A stretch of 14,447 nt of DNA. Source: an uncultured Mesorhizobium sp. (GTDB taxonomy: Bacteria > Pseudomonadota > Alphaproteobacteria > Rhizobiales > Rhizobiaceae). Below, piece after piece: positions 6,802 to 13,724 of the stretch. How positions within the stretch are numbered: the first letter of the stretch is position 1; every line of letters begins with the position of its first letter. The translations under genes and the position numbers were made by a program. The notes beneath the pieces are model-generated. The model saw only the letters and a list, made by a program, of their open reading frames with translations. It did no database searches and was not told the DNA's origin. Where the stretch lies: contig CALFXR010000154.1 of NCBI GenBank assembly GCA_937958475.1, forward strand, positions 1 through 14,447, written 5' to 3'.

Positions 6802-8784
6802 TCAGGCCGCCTTCTCTTCCATGACGGTCTTGCCCCTCGGGATGCGGATCTCCTCGATGAAGTCCTGGAGTTCGCGCGAAGGCTCCTTGGTGAACATCGA
6901 GACGACGATCATCACGACGAAGCCGACCGGCAGGCCGAACGCCGCCGCGGAGAGGTTCTTGACACCCCACCAATTGGCGATGGTCTGCGCATGCTTGTCG
7001 AGGGCGACCCAGGCTGCGGCCTGAGCGTCCGGAGCCGCCGCGGCAAACGCCGCCTTGAGCTCTGTGTACTTCGCCACCGCCTCGGCGCTCGCCGTCGACA
7101 GGCCGCTCCACATCTCGTAGAAGCCGACCGCGCCGTAGCGGGTTCCGAGCAGGTAGTACATGCAGACCGCGAAGCCCGCGATCATGCCGGCGATGGCGCC
7201 AGCGGAGTTCGTCCGCTTCCACCACACCCCGAGCACGAGCGCCGGGAACAGGCCGGCAGCCGCGAGCGAGAAGGCCCACGAGACCATGGCCAGAATGTCG
7301 GCCGGCTTGGTCGACGCCACGTAGGCGGCGGCGATGGCGACGACGACGAGCAGGACGCGCGACACGACGAGACGACGCGAGGTCGGCGCGTTCTGGTCGA
7401 TCATCTTGTAGTAGATGTCGTGGCTGAGGGCGTTGGCGATCGCCAGCAGCAGGCCGTCCGCGGTCGAAAGCGCGGCGGCGAGACCGCCAGCGGCGACCAG
7501 GCCGGAGATGACGTACGGCATTCCGGCCATTTCCGGCGTTGCAAGCACGATCATGTCGGCGTTCAGGTTGATGTCCTTGAAGGCCAGCGCCCCGGCGACA
7601 CCCTTTTCGGCGCAGGCGGCGGCAATCGCTGCGGCATCGACAGCCGCCTTGCCGCAGATCTGCACCAGCGAGCCGTCGGCCGCTGCCCAGCGCATCATCC
7701 ACCCGGCCTTCTCGGCGATGTTTTCAGGCGTGAGGCCCGAGGCCACCAGGTCGAGCATCGTCCACTTGGCGAACGCCGCATAGGCCGGCGCCGTGAAGTA
7801 GAGGATGAAGATGAACAGCAGCGACCAGGCGACCGAAACGCGCGCCTCACGCACCGACGGGGTGGTGAAGTAGCGCATCAGGACGTGCGGCAGCGAAGCC
7901 GTACCGACCATCAGGCACAGGATGAGCAGGAAGTAGTTCAGCGCATTGTAGCCGCCGTGGACGAACGGCGTGATGTGGTTGACGGCAATGCCCTGCGCCG
8001 CTTCCAGCGCCGTGATGCCGGCGAGTGCGGTGCCCTGCATCAGCTGCGGGATCGGCACGCCGGTCTTGACGGTCGACATCCAGATCGCGGGGATGAGGTA
8101 GGCGATGATCAGGACGATGTACTGGGCGACCTGCGTCCAGGTGACGGCGCGCATGCCGCCGAGCATGGAGCAGACCAGGATGCCGGCCAGGCCGACATAG
8201 ACGGCGACGTTGAAGTCGAGGCCGAGGAAGCGCGCCGAGATGATGCCGGTCGCGTAGATCTGCGCCACCACATAGGTGAAGGAGCAGGAGAACAGCACGA
8301 TGACGCCGATGAAGCGGGCGAGGTTGCCGCCGTAACGGGCCGACAGGAAGTCGGGAACCGTGTAGGCGCCGAACTTGCGCAGGTAGGGCGCGACCAGGAT
8401 CGCCACCAGCACGTAGCCGCCGGTCCAGCCGAGCACGAAGGCGAGGCCGTCGTAGCCGAGGATGTAGAGCGTGCCGGCCATACCGACGAAGGAGGCGCCG
8501 GACATCCAGTCCGCGCCCGTCGCCATGCCGTTGTAGATGGCGGGGACGCGGCGTCCGGCGACGTAGTACTCGCCGACCTGCATGGTGCGGGAGAGAATGC
8601 CGATGACGGCATAGATCATGATCGTGAAGCCGACGAACATGTAGCCGATAATGCGGTTCGGCACGCCCATGGCGCTGAGGATCGCCATGAGGATGATGAA
8701 GGCGATGAAGCCGCCGGTGTAGATGCCGTAGATGCGGCCGAGGTTGGAGGTGAAGTCGCCTCCGCCCGAAGTGGTTGTAGCCAT
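6802..8784 (-). CDS. Sodium:solute symporter, VC_2705-type, large subunit
   Basis: A 660-residue SSS-family permease, related to acetate permease ActP, with about 13-14 predicted helices. It couples sodium entry to uptake of a small solute, probably a short-chain carboxylate; the substrate is inferred from relatives. Typical stretches are the ADWMSGASFVGMAG motif after helix 2, the VPDFLSARYGG segment, and GGLAAALSTADGLLLAIANALSHDIYY. The serine/threonine in the last of these forms the Na2-type site in characterised members. A DUF4212 gene lies 16 bp upstream, the pairing that marks this subfamily. I chose ATG at 8784 rather than the longer frame at 8820 because a G7 Shine-Dalgarno sits 7 bases before it and the longer form would overlap the DUF4212 gene. 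Two loops are enlarged: about 348-418 (with Cys377 and Cys391) and about 556-608, both Ala-rich and hydrophilic. Confidence 0.9.
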   Translation of the reverse strand: MATTTSGGGDFTSNLGRIYGIYTGGFIAFIILMAILSAMGVPNRIIGYMFVGFTIMIYAVIGILSRTMQVGEYYVAGRRVPAIYNGMATGADWMSGASFVGMAGTLYILGYDGLAFVLGWTGGYVLVAILVAPYLRKFGAYTVPDFLSARYGGNLARFIGVIVLFSCSFTYVVAQIYATGIISARFLGLDFNVAVYVGLAGILVCSMLGGMRAVTWTQVAQYIVLIIAYLIPAIWMSTVKTGVPIPQLMQGTALAGITALEAAQGIAVNHITPFVHGGYNALNYFLLILCLMVGTASLPHVLMRYFTTPSVREARVSVAWSLLFIFILYFTAPAYAAFAKWTMLDLVASGLTPENIAEKAGWMMRWAAADGSLVQICGKAAVDAAAIAAACAEKGVAGALAFKDINLNADMIVLATPEMAGMPYVISGLVAAGGLAAALSTADGLLLAIANALSHDIYYKMIDQNAPTSRRLVVSRVLLVVVAIAAAYVASTKPADILAMVSWAFSLAAAGLFPALVLGVWWKRTNSAGAIAGMIAGFAVCMYYLLGTRYGAVGFYEMWSGLSTASAEAVAKYTELKAAFAAAAPDAQAAAWVALDKHAQTIANWWGVKNLSAAAFGLPVGFVVMIVVSMFTKEPSRELQDFIEEIRIPRGKTVMEEKAA

Positions 8785-8800
8785 GGACTTTCCCCCCCGA

Positions 8801-9055
8801 TCAGTCTTCGGCCACGCCATGCTCTTCGTCGATCGAGTTCTGCTTGCGAGCGAACACGAACAGCATGATGACGAAGGCGATGAGCGAGCCCTGCGCGGCC
8901 ATGTAGAAGCCGAGCGGGAAGCCGATGAAAGTGATTGAATTGAGCGAACCCACGAACATGTGGATCACGTAGCCGAACAACACCCACAGGGCCAACATGA
9001 TGAACATGAGGTTCCTGGTCTTGTTCCAGTAACTTATGCGGTCTGGCGAAGCCAT
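8801..9055 (-). CDS. DUF4212 small subunit of the sodium/solute symporter
   Basis: An 84-residue protein with two membrane helices (about 16-36 and 44-68), an N-terminal YWNKTRNL segment and a central FIGFPLGFYMAAQGS turn. It ends in an ARKQNSIDEEHGV tail; these are the recognisable features of DUF4212 proteins. They are almost always encoded immediately before a VC_2705-type sodium:solute symporter and are regarded as its small subunit or accessory protein in the inner membrane. The in-frame ATG at 9148 would add 31 residues unlike the family; ATG at 9055 has a strong GGAGGAGGG site 8 bases upstream and gives the normal length, so I use it. The stop lies 16 bp from the symporter start, which indicates a two-gene operon with the terminator at 6742-6779. 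Confidence 0.9.
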   Translation of the reverse strand: MASPDRISYWNKTRNLMFIMLALWVLFGYVIHMFVGSLNSITFIGFPLGFYMAAQGSLIAFVIMLFVFARKQNSIDEEHGVAED

Positions 9056-9191
9056 CTCGCTTACCCTCCTCCCGAATTCTGGAGCGCGGGCTCCTGCGAT
9101 CCCCGCCCCGGTTGAAATGCCGCTCCTCCCGCCGCCCTTGGACGACAAACGGCCCGCATCGGTCCACCTCGCTGGGCGAAAGTGACTCGAA

Positions 9192-9217
9192 GCTAACGAA
9201 TTGCTAACATTTGTAAC
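9192..9217 (-). promoter_or_regulatory. Phased GCTAAC repeats in the divergent intergenic region
   Basis: The 269-bp region between the DUF4212 gene and the divergent gene at 9325 contains GCTAAC at 9192-9197 and 9203-9208, then TGTAAC at 9212-9217. They sit 11 and 9 bp apart, about one helical turn, so one protein could contact them on one face. The region is much more AT-rich than its surroundings. This is a candidate operator or activator site for the symporter operon; the cognate regulator is unknown and the promoter itself was not pinned down. Confidence 0.4.
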
Positions 9218-9324
9218 ATCGGACGTAGATACGACTTTAGAATCGTATGCCGTCCCAGATCGCTGCTGGCGGGCAGGGCGGATACGACCTAAAAGGGAAA
9301 GAAAAGAAGCCGGGGAGCGAAGCC

Positions 9325-9954
9325 ATGGGTCTGGTCGACAAGCTGACGGGAGGGCTGTTCACCAAGCCGCAGCCGATCGCCACGCGTTCCGATCTCGCCG
9401 AGTTCATGGATTCGCGGGCCGCGTTCCTCGCGCAGAAATGCGTCGTCGAGTTCTGCCGCGTGCGCGCCGGAGTCTACTGGCAGAAGCTGTTTTCCGAAAA
9501 GGAGTTCCAGGCCGAACTCGACCTGTCGCGCTGGCGGGCCTATCCGCCGGCCTTCACCATGATGGCCGAAATGGTGGAGGGCGCGCTGCGCGAGGCCGCC
9601 GGAATCCGCCAGCGGCACCTGCCCGAACGGTTGAGCGGACTGGCGGGGGACGTCTTCGCCCGCTATCCGGTGCCGACCGGCGAGGACCCGGCGTTCTGGA
9701 CGCTTGCCCGCGGGCTGGTCGAGGAGCAGCTCGCCAAGACCCAGGCCGGGCCGCCGCGGCCGGTGCGCGAGCTGCCGAAGCCGATGGCGCGCGCCGTGTT
9801 CAACGTGCTGCCGATGCACAAGGACATCGTCACCAACGATTACGACTACATCTTCAACAATCTGCGGATGAATCTTCTCAGGGCGCACGAGGATTTCATC
9901 AATGTCGCGGACCTGAAATCCGTGGCCGACGACCTGCTCGGCGCCGGCGACTAG
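9325..9954 (+). CDS. Conserved-looking hypothetical protein
   Basis: A 209-residue, mostly alpha-helical, soluble protein without signal peptide or membrane helix. I do not recognise a characterised family. Visible features are an MGLVDKLTGGLF start, an RSDLAEFMDSRAAFLAQK stretch followed by CxxxFCRVRAG-x-YW (about residues 39-52), an aromatic-rich middle, and a C-terminal acidic helical segment (NDYDYIFNNLRMNLLRAHEDF, about 171-191). The regular, motif-like pattern and normal codon use suggest a real conserved gene. The frame extends upstream to 9247, but ATG 9325 is preceded by a GGGGAG site and gives a compact N-terminus, so the upstream 26 residues (polar, glycine-rich) are probably not translated. 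It is transcribed divergently from the symporter operon and ends before a hairpin at 9977. Confidence 0.75.
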   Translation: MGLVDKLTGGLFTKPQPIATRSDLAEFMDSRAAFLAQKCVVEFCRVRAGVYWQKLFSEKEFQAELDLSRWRAYPPAFTMMAEMVEGALREAAGIRQRHLPERLSGLAGDVFARYPVPTGEDPAFWTLARGLVEEQLAKTQAGPPRPVRELPKPMARAVFNVLPMHKDIVTNDYDYIFNNLRMNLLRAHEDFINVADLKSVADDLLGAGD

Positions 9955-9976
9955 CCGCCCGCATCGCCTGCAGGAA

Positions 9977-9993
9977 GGGGGCGCTTCGCCCCC
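9977..9993. terminator. Hairpin between convergent genes
   Basis: GGGGGCG and CGCCCCC pair into a 7-bp stem around a CTT loop, 22 bases after the hypothetical gene's stop. The facing gene on the other strand ends at 10078, so the hairpin could serve both directions. No T-run follows on either strand, so this is a moderate call. Confidence 0.45.
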
Positions 9994-10077
9994 GCGCCGG
10001 TCGGCGCCCGCTCGTTGGCAACGACCGCGCCGCCGGATCGAGCATCGACCCCGGTCGGGAAAGCCGCCGCCGCCAGT

Positions 10078-10287
10078 TCAGTGCCCGATGTCGCCTTCCG
10101 TCTCGCGCATCGCCTCTTCGTGATACCAGGCGTCGTAGCTGACATGGGGAAAGCCGGCGAAGGCTGTGCGGCGCGACGCGAGCGCCACCACCGAAGCCCC
10201 CTGGTCCGCCGTGCGCTGGCCCCGGCTGCGCGCGCGGTTGGGGAACTCGAAGATCTTCGCGGTTTCGTGGTGAGGGGTGTTTGCCAT
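10078..10287 (-). CDS. gstI: DUF2735 protein, probable GstI-type inhibitor of GSII synthesis
   Basis: A 69-residue soluble protein with the DUF2735 look: an N-terminal TAKIFEFPNRAR segment (about 9-20) and a C-terminal YDAWYHEEAM segment (about 51-60), joined by a poorly conserved basic linker. In Rhizobium a small gene called gstI lies upstream of glnII, reads away from it, and its ~63-residue product blocks translation of glnII mRNA; NtrC shuts gstI off while switching glnII on. This gene has the same place, direction and size. I did not align it with a known GstI, so the identity rests on context plus family pattern. A GAAGGG site lies about 8 bases before the start. The promoter should be in the AT-rich 10360-10411 stretch, where a TAAAAT (minus strand, 10376-10381) is a possible -10 with no good -35. 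Confidence 0.75.
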   Translation of the reverse strand: MANTPHHETAKIFEFPNRARSRGQRTADQGASVVALASRRTAFAGFPHVSYDAWYHEEAMRETEGDIGH

Positions 10288-10360
10288 TTTTCGTTTCCCT
10301 TCACGGAGGCGGCTTGCGACCGCACCCGGGATCTGAATATAGTCGATCCGCCGCCGACCC

Positions 10361-10374
10361 GCAACAATAGTTGC
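10361..10374. promoter_or_regulatory. Dyad GCAAC-N4-GTTGC in gstI/glnII intergenic region
   Basis: A perfect 5-bp inverted repeat (GCAACAATAGTTGC) lies in the leader/promoter zone of the minus-strand gstI-like gene, immediately downstream of its candidate -10. It is suited to be an operator; the binding protein is unknown. It does not match the NtrC consensus well. Confidence 0.35.
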
Positions 10375-10393
10375 TATTTTACTTGATTGCCTA

Positions 10394-10411
10394 AAAAATC
10401 GGCAGATTTTT
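10394..10411. promoter_or_regulatory. Dyad AAAAATC-N4-GATTTTT in gstI/glnII intergenic region
   Basis: A perfect 7-bp inverted repeat with a GGCA spacer, in an AT-rich island. It falls in the -35 zone expected for the minus-strand gstI-like gene and about 175 bp upstream of the glnII sigma-54 promoter. It may be a protein-binding site or, on RNA, a small hairpin followed by a T-run that could stop antisense transcription. Confidence 0.35.
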
Positions 10412-10584
10412 ACTTTGCTTTACGAAGCGGCATCTTCATCAGATTTTGCGGCGCGAAGCCCCTGATTGACTTGTCCGCGAGCAGGAAGCGCGGCTGCCTG
10501 CGGATTGGGCACTGCGCGCTCCGCCGATCGGTCTTCAACGCCGCGGATCCCCGAAAGGTTGCGTTTTTTGCAGCGCAGCAAAGC

Positions 10585-10600
10585 TGGCACGGACCTTGCT
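10585..10600 (+). promoter_or_regulatory. Sigma-54 promoter of glnII
   Basis: TGGCACGGACCTTGCT matches the RpoN consensus TGGCAC-N5-TTGCW at every fixed position, with the diagnostic GG (10586-10587) and GC (10598-10599) exactly 10 bp apart. It lies 78 bp before the glnII ATG, on the correct strand. glnII of rhizobia is known to be transcribed by sigma-54 RNA polymerase activated by NtrC under nitrogen limitation. I could not identify convincing NtrC sites upstream, though some must exist if the system is conserved. Confidence 0.9.
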
Positions 10601-10677
10601 AGGTCTAACGCGGCCCCGCCCGCCTCGCGGCCATTCCGTGCGGGGGCGAGTTTGAAGATCGAATACGAGAGGACGGC

Positions 10678-11718
10678 ATGACGAAATACAAGCTCGAATA
10701 CATCTGGCTCGACGGCTACAAGCCGGTCCCCAACCTGCGCGGCAAGACGCAGATCAAGGAGTTCGACTCGTTCCCCTCGCTCGGCGAGCTTCCGCTCTGG
10801 GGCTTCGACGGGTCGTCCACCGAGCAGGCCGAGGGCCGCAGCTCCGATTGCGTGCTGAAGCCGGTCGCCATCTACCCCGACCCGGCGCGCAAGAACGGCG
10901 CCCTGGTCATGTGCGAGGTCATGATGCCGGACGGCGTCACCCCGCATCCGTCGAACAGCCGCGCCACCATCCTCGACGACGACGACGCCTGGTTCGGCTT
11001 CGAACAGGAATACTTCTTCTACAAGGACGGCCGCCCGCTCGGCTTCCCCGAGCACGGCTACCCGGCGCCGCAGGGCCCGTACTACACCGGCGTCGGCTTC
11101 AAGAACGTCGGCTCGATCGCCCGCGAGATCGTCGAGGAGCATCTCGACCTGTGCCTGGAGGCCGGCATCAACCACGAGGGCATCAACGCCGAAGTGGCCA
11201 AGGGCCAGTGGGAATTCCAGATCTTCGGCAAGGGCTCGCGCAAGGCCGCGGACCAGATCTGGATCGCCCGCTACCTGCTGCTCAGGCTCTGCGAGAAGTA
11301 CGGCATCGACATCGAGTGGCACTGCAAGCCGCTCGGCGATACCGACTGGAACGGCTCGGGCATGCACTGCAACTTCTCGACCAAGTATCTGCGCGAGGTC
11401 GGCGGCAAGGAGTATTTCGAGGCCCTGATGGCCGCCTTCGACCGGAACCTGATGGACCACATCAACGTCTACGGCCCGGACAACCATCTGCGCCTGACCG
11501 GCAAGCACGAGACGGCGCCGTGGAACAAGTTCTCCTACGGCGTCGCCGACCGCGGCGCCTCGATCCGCGTGCCGCACTCCTTCGTGCGCAACGACTACAA
11601 GGGCTATCTGGAAGATCGCCGCCCGAACAGCCAGGGCGACCCCTACCAGATCGCCAGCCAGGTGCTGAAGACGATTTCGGAAGTGCCGACGGAAGCCTCC
11701 AAGAAGGCGGCGGCGTAA
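10678..11718 (+). CDS. glnII: Glutamine synthetase type II (GSII)
   Basis: A 346-residue glutamine synthetase of the eukaryote-like type II, which makes glutamine from glutamate, ammonia and ATP in the cytoplasm. Bacterial GSII is found mainly in rhizobia-like alphaproteobacteria and actinobacteria, alongside GSI. Signatures include WGFDGSST (41-48), the metal-binding FGFEQEY (106-112), GQWEFQI (176-182), the ATP-region WNGSGMHCNFST (224-235), NHLRLTGKHETA (269-280), RGASIRVP (292-299) and YLEDRRPNS (310-318). The length (usual range ~330-370) and motifs are intact. GAGAGGA four bases before ATG 10678 supports the start. It is preceded by a sigma-54 promoter and by a divergent GstI-like gene, and followed by a terminator. 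GSII lacks the GSI adenylylation loop, so control is expected at transcription and translation. Confidence 0.97.
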   Translation: MTKYKLEYIWLDGYKPVPNLRGKTQIKEFDSFPSLGELPLWGFDGSSTEQAEGRSSDCVLKPVAIYPDPARKNGALVMCEVMMPDGVTPHPSNSRATILDDDDAWFGFEQEYFFYKDGRPLGFPEHGYPAPQGPYYTGVGFKNVGSIAREIVEEHLDLCLEAGINHEGINAEVAKGQWEFQIFGKGSRKAADQIWIARYLLLRLCEKYGIDIEWHCKPLGDTDWNGSGMHCNFSTKYLREVGGKEYFEALMAAFDRNLMDHINVYGPDNHLRLTGKHETAPWNKFSYGVADRGASIRVPHSFVRNDYKGYLEDRRPNSQGDPYQIASQVLKTISEVPTEASKKAAA

Positions 11719-11747
11719 GTTCCCTGCCTCACGAGGCGATTGAAGAG

Positions 11748-11780
11748 GGCCCGGCGGGAAACCGCCGGGTCTTTGCGTTT
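11748..11780 (+). terminator. Rho-independent terminator of glnII
   Basis: A GC-rich stem (11748-11757 with 11762-11771, ten pairs including one G-T) closes on a GAAA tetraloop and is followed by TTTGCGTTT (11772-11780). It begins 30 bases after the glnII stop. Confidence 0.8.
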
Positions 11781-11873
11781 GCCGCGGTTCTCCACGCATG
11801 CGTCGGCATTGCCAGGCACCGGGCTTGTTCGGCGTAGCTCTCGCGGACGGGGATGCGGGGTCGGCCGGTGCGA

Positions 11874-12314
11874 TCATGACGTATCCGGGGCGGGGACCCG
11901 ATGCGGCCGGGCAGGGGCGCGGCCGGCGAGCGCGGTGAACGCCGCCAGGGTCCTGGCCGCGGTCCGGCGGATGCGAGGCTCTCCGGTCCGGCCGGCGCTG
12001 CCGTCGCCGAGCGCGCCGATCAGCGCGACCTGCGCCTCGAGCTGCCAGGCGAGCGCGCGAAGGATCCCGGCGAGATGCAGTGCGTCCTCGGGGCTGTTGC
12101 CGGCCGGTTCGACGGTCGTCGCGGCGGGGTCCTCCTCGCCGGTGACGAAGTCGTGCGCGACCGCCTCGGCGCGCCGCAGGAACCAGAGAACGATGCCGCG
12201 GACAACGGCGGACCGGCCGGCGGCGCGCTCGGCGAGGCCGGCCAGCGCATGGAGCAGGGCTGCGAGACGCATCAGCGCCGCCCGTTCCTGCCGCCATGCC
12301 CGCTCCCACTCCAT
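11874..12314 (-). CDS. Small helical hypothetical protein
   Basis: A 146-residue Ala/Arg-rich, helix-forming protein that I do not recognise. The first ~60 residues (EWERAWRQERAALMR, then an amphipathic Leu/Ala stretch and IVLWFLRRAEAVAHDFV) look structured. An acidic linker and a second helical segment (about 75-110) follow, and the last ~30 residues are basic and Pro-rich, perhaps disordered. No membrane helix is long or hydrophobic enough to be sure of. The frame runs up to 12404, but ATG 12314 has an AAAGGAG site 7 bases upstream and the added N-terminal 30 residues look like untranslated sequence, so I use 12314. High GC allows long frames by chance; good codon-position bias and the ribosome site favour a real gene. 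It converges on glnII, with the terminator at 11748 between them. Confidence 0.6.
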   Translation of the reverse strand: MEWERAWRQERAALMRLAALLHALAGLAERAAGRSAVVRGIVLWFLRRAEAVAHDFVTGEEDPAATTVEPAGNSPEDALHLAGILRALAWQLEAQVALIGALGDGSAGRTGEPRIRRTAARTLAAFTALAGRAPARPHRVPAPDTS

Positions 12315-12375
12315 CGCCGCGCTCCTTTCGTTCGCGGGACGATTGTGAGGCACGTTCAGGGGAGAGGGATAAGTC

Positions 12376-12395
12376 TGCTGACAGATGCTGACAGG
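12376..12395. repeat. Tandem decamer TGCTGACAGA / TGCTGACAGG
   Basis: Two direct copies of TGCTGACAG with a 10-bp period lie about 60 bp upstream of the minus-strand hypothetical gene, between it and the insertion sequence. The period of one helix turn fits a regulator binding site in that gene's promoter, but two copies could also be chance. Confidence 0.4.
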
Positions 12396-12464
12396 GGCGG
12401 CCACGCCGGTTCGCGGGTATCATCAGGCCGCCAACGCGGCGATGCCGCAGATCTGGAGACGGCC

Positions 12465-12478
12465 TGACCTGCCACTGA
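12465..12478 (+). repeat. IS terminal inverted repeat, left (orfB-side) end
   Basis: TGACCTGCCACTGA, 14 bp, perfectly inverted relative to the copy at 13725-13738; similarity fades beyond it. Confidence 0.9.
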
Positions 12479-12482
12479 ACTG

Positions 12483-13412
12483 TCATCCAGCGGCGATTAG
12501 AGCCGTAGCCGTTTCTGTTACGCCGTAGGGCGCGGGTTGAGCAACCGGTGGAGACGCGAAGCCCTTGTCGAGCGCAGCGTCGGAGCCGGTTGCGGCGAGG
12601 GTTCCGGCGAATGCCGCCGGGGTCTGGTATCCGAGCGAGGAGTGGGGCCTCGCGGTGTTGAAGTCCTGCCTCCACTCGGCGATGGCGCTGCGGGCGTGGT
12701 CGAGGCCGAAGAACAGGCTCTCATTCAACAACTCGTCGCGCATCCGTCCGTTGAAGCTCTCGACATAGCCGTTCTGCATCGGCTTGCCTGGCGCGATGTA
12801 GTGCCATTCGACGCGATGATCCTTCGACCAGGCGAGGATGGCATTCGAGGTGAACTCCGTGCCGTGGTCGGAGACGATCATGCCCGGCTTGCCGCGTCGG
12901 GAGATCAGGTCCGTCAGCTCACGGGCCACCCGACGACCGGAGATCGACGTGTCCGGGATCGCGGCCAGGCATTCGCGGGTCACGTCATCGACGATGTTGA
13001 GCACGCGGAAGCGCCGCCCGCAGGCGAACTGGTCGTGCACGAAGTCCAGCGACCAGCGCGCGTTCGCCTTTGCCTCGACCAGGATCGGCGCGCGTGTGCC
13101 CACCGCGCGTCGCCGAGCCCGCCGCTTGCGCACCGTCAGACCCTCCTCGCGGTAGAGCCGATAGATGCGGTTGACGCCAGACGCCTCGCCCTCCCGCCGC
13201 AGCAGGATGAACAAGCGCCGGTATCCGAAACGCCGGCGCTCGTTGGCGAGGTCGCGCAGCTTGGCGCGCAGCGCCGTCTCCGGCGGGCGGCACGACCGGT
13301 AGCGGATCATCTTGCGATCGGCACCGACAAAGGAACAGGCCCGACGCTCCGACAGGCCCATGACGGCCTGCAGATGCGCGACGGCTTCGCGCTTGGCGGC
13401 GGGCCCTACCAT
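12483..13412 (-). CDS. IS3-family transposase OrfB (integrase core, DDE)
   Basis: A 309-residue rve-type transposase domain. The catalytic triad is Asp123 (in SLDFVHDQF), Asp182 (in SDHGTEF) and Glu218 (in YVESFNG), a DD(35)E spacing as in IS3 and retroviral integrases. An HTH_21-like segment (about residues 45-95, with RFGYRRL) precedes it and a C-terminal RPHSSLGYQTPAAF motif follows. The final ~35 residues are poorly conserved filler. The frame starts in the -1 phase relative to OrfA, overlapping it by 7 bases. The ATG at 13412 lies inside the slippery run, so most active protein is probably the OrfAB fusion made by frameshifting. The stop is 18 bp from the left end of the element. Confidence 0.93.
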   Translation of the reverse strand: MVGPAAKREAVAHLQAVMGLSERRACSFVGADRKMIRYRSCRPPETALRAKLRDLANERRRFGYRRLFILLRREGEASGVNRIYRLYREEGLTVRKRRARRRAVGTRAPILVEAKANARWSLDFVHDQFACGRRFRVLNIVDDVTRECLAAIPDTSISGRRVARELTDLISRRGKPGMIVSDHGTEFTSNAILAWSKDHRVEWHYIAPGKPMQNGYVESFNGRMRDELLNESLFFGLDHARSAIAEWRQDFNTARPHSSLGYQTPAAFAGTLAATGSDAALDKGFASPPVAQPAPYGVTETATALIAAG

Positions 13413-13672
13413 TTTTTTGACAGAAGCTCGCGAAGGGCCGAGGCTTCCAGCATCTGGTCGGCGAGCAGCTTCTTCAGCTTCGCGTTCTCGTCCTCCAGAG
13501 CCTTCAGGCGCTTGGCGTCGGACACGTCCATCCCGCCATACTTCGCCTTCCAGTTATACAGCGTCGCCTCGCTGACACCGTGCTTGCGAGCCAGGTCGCC
13601 CGCCTTCGCGCCCGCCTCGTGCTCACGCAGAACCGTGATGATCTGCTCTTCCGTAAATCGCTTCCGTTTCAT
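13406..13672 (-). CDS. IS3-family transposase OrfA (helix-turn-helix, leucine zipper)
   Basis: An 88-residue DNA-binding subunit typical of the IS407 group: KRKRFTEEQIITVLREHEAG at the start, an HTH (AGDLARKHGVSEATLYNWKAKYGG, about 25-48), then a coiled coil with heptad leucines (RLKALEDENAKLKKLLADQM, about 55-74) ending in SKKW. It binds the terminal repeats and multimerises. AAGGA about 10 bases before ATG 13672 is the ribosome site. The gene ends in TCA AAA AAA TGG TAG, giving the A7 frameshift site into orfB. Confidence 0.93.
   Translation of the reverse strand: MKRKRFTEEQIITVLREHEAGAKAGDLARKHGVSEATLYNWKAKYGGMDVSDAKRLKALEDENAKLKKLLADQMLEASALRELLSKKW
13412..13418 (-). promoter_or_regulatory. 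A7 programmed -1 frameshift site between orfA and orfB
   Basis: Seven consecutive A on the minus strand directly before the orfA stop allow a -1 slip into the orfB frame, the usual way IS3-family elements make the OrfAB transposase. A downstream stimulatory structure was not worked out. Confidence 0.75.
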
Positions 13673-13724
13673 CTGTCCGTCCTTCGATCAAGGCCCGGAC
13701 TCTAATCTCAGATGGAGGAAAAAC

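Noticed and set aside
6730..8868. A 712-residue plus-strand frame opposite the sodium symporter
   Set aside because: Low-complexity Arg/Asp/His composition, crosses the terminator and the operon junction, and mirrors codon bias of the true gene.
9247..9324. Upstream start at 9247 for the 209-residue protein
   Set aside because: The added 26 residues are polar and glycine-rich, and a good ribosome site is placed for ATG 9325 instead.
10506..10523. GGCACTGCGCGCTCC as an NtrC site upstream of glnII
   Set aside because: Only one half resembles the GCAC...GTGC consensus; the match is too poor to call.
10420..12675. A 751-residue minus-strand frame opposite glnII running into the insertion sequence
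   Set aside because: It spans glnII, its terminator, another gene and an IS boundary, which no real gene would; composition is that of a shadow.
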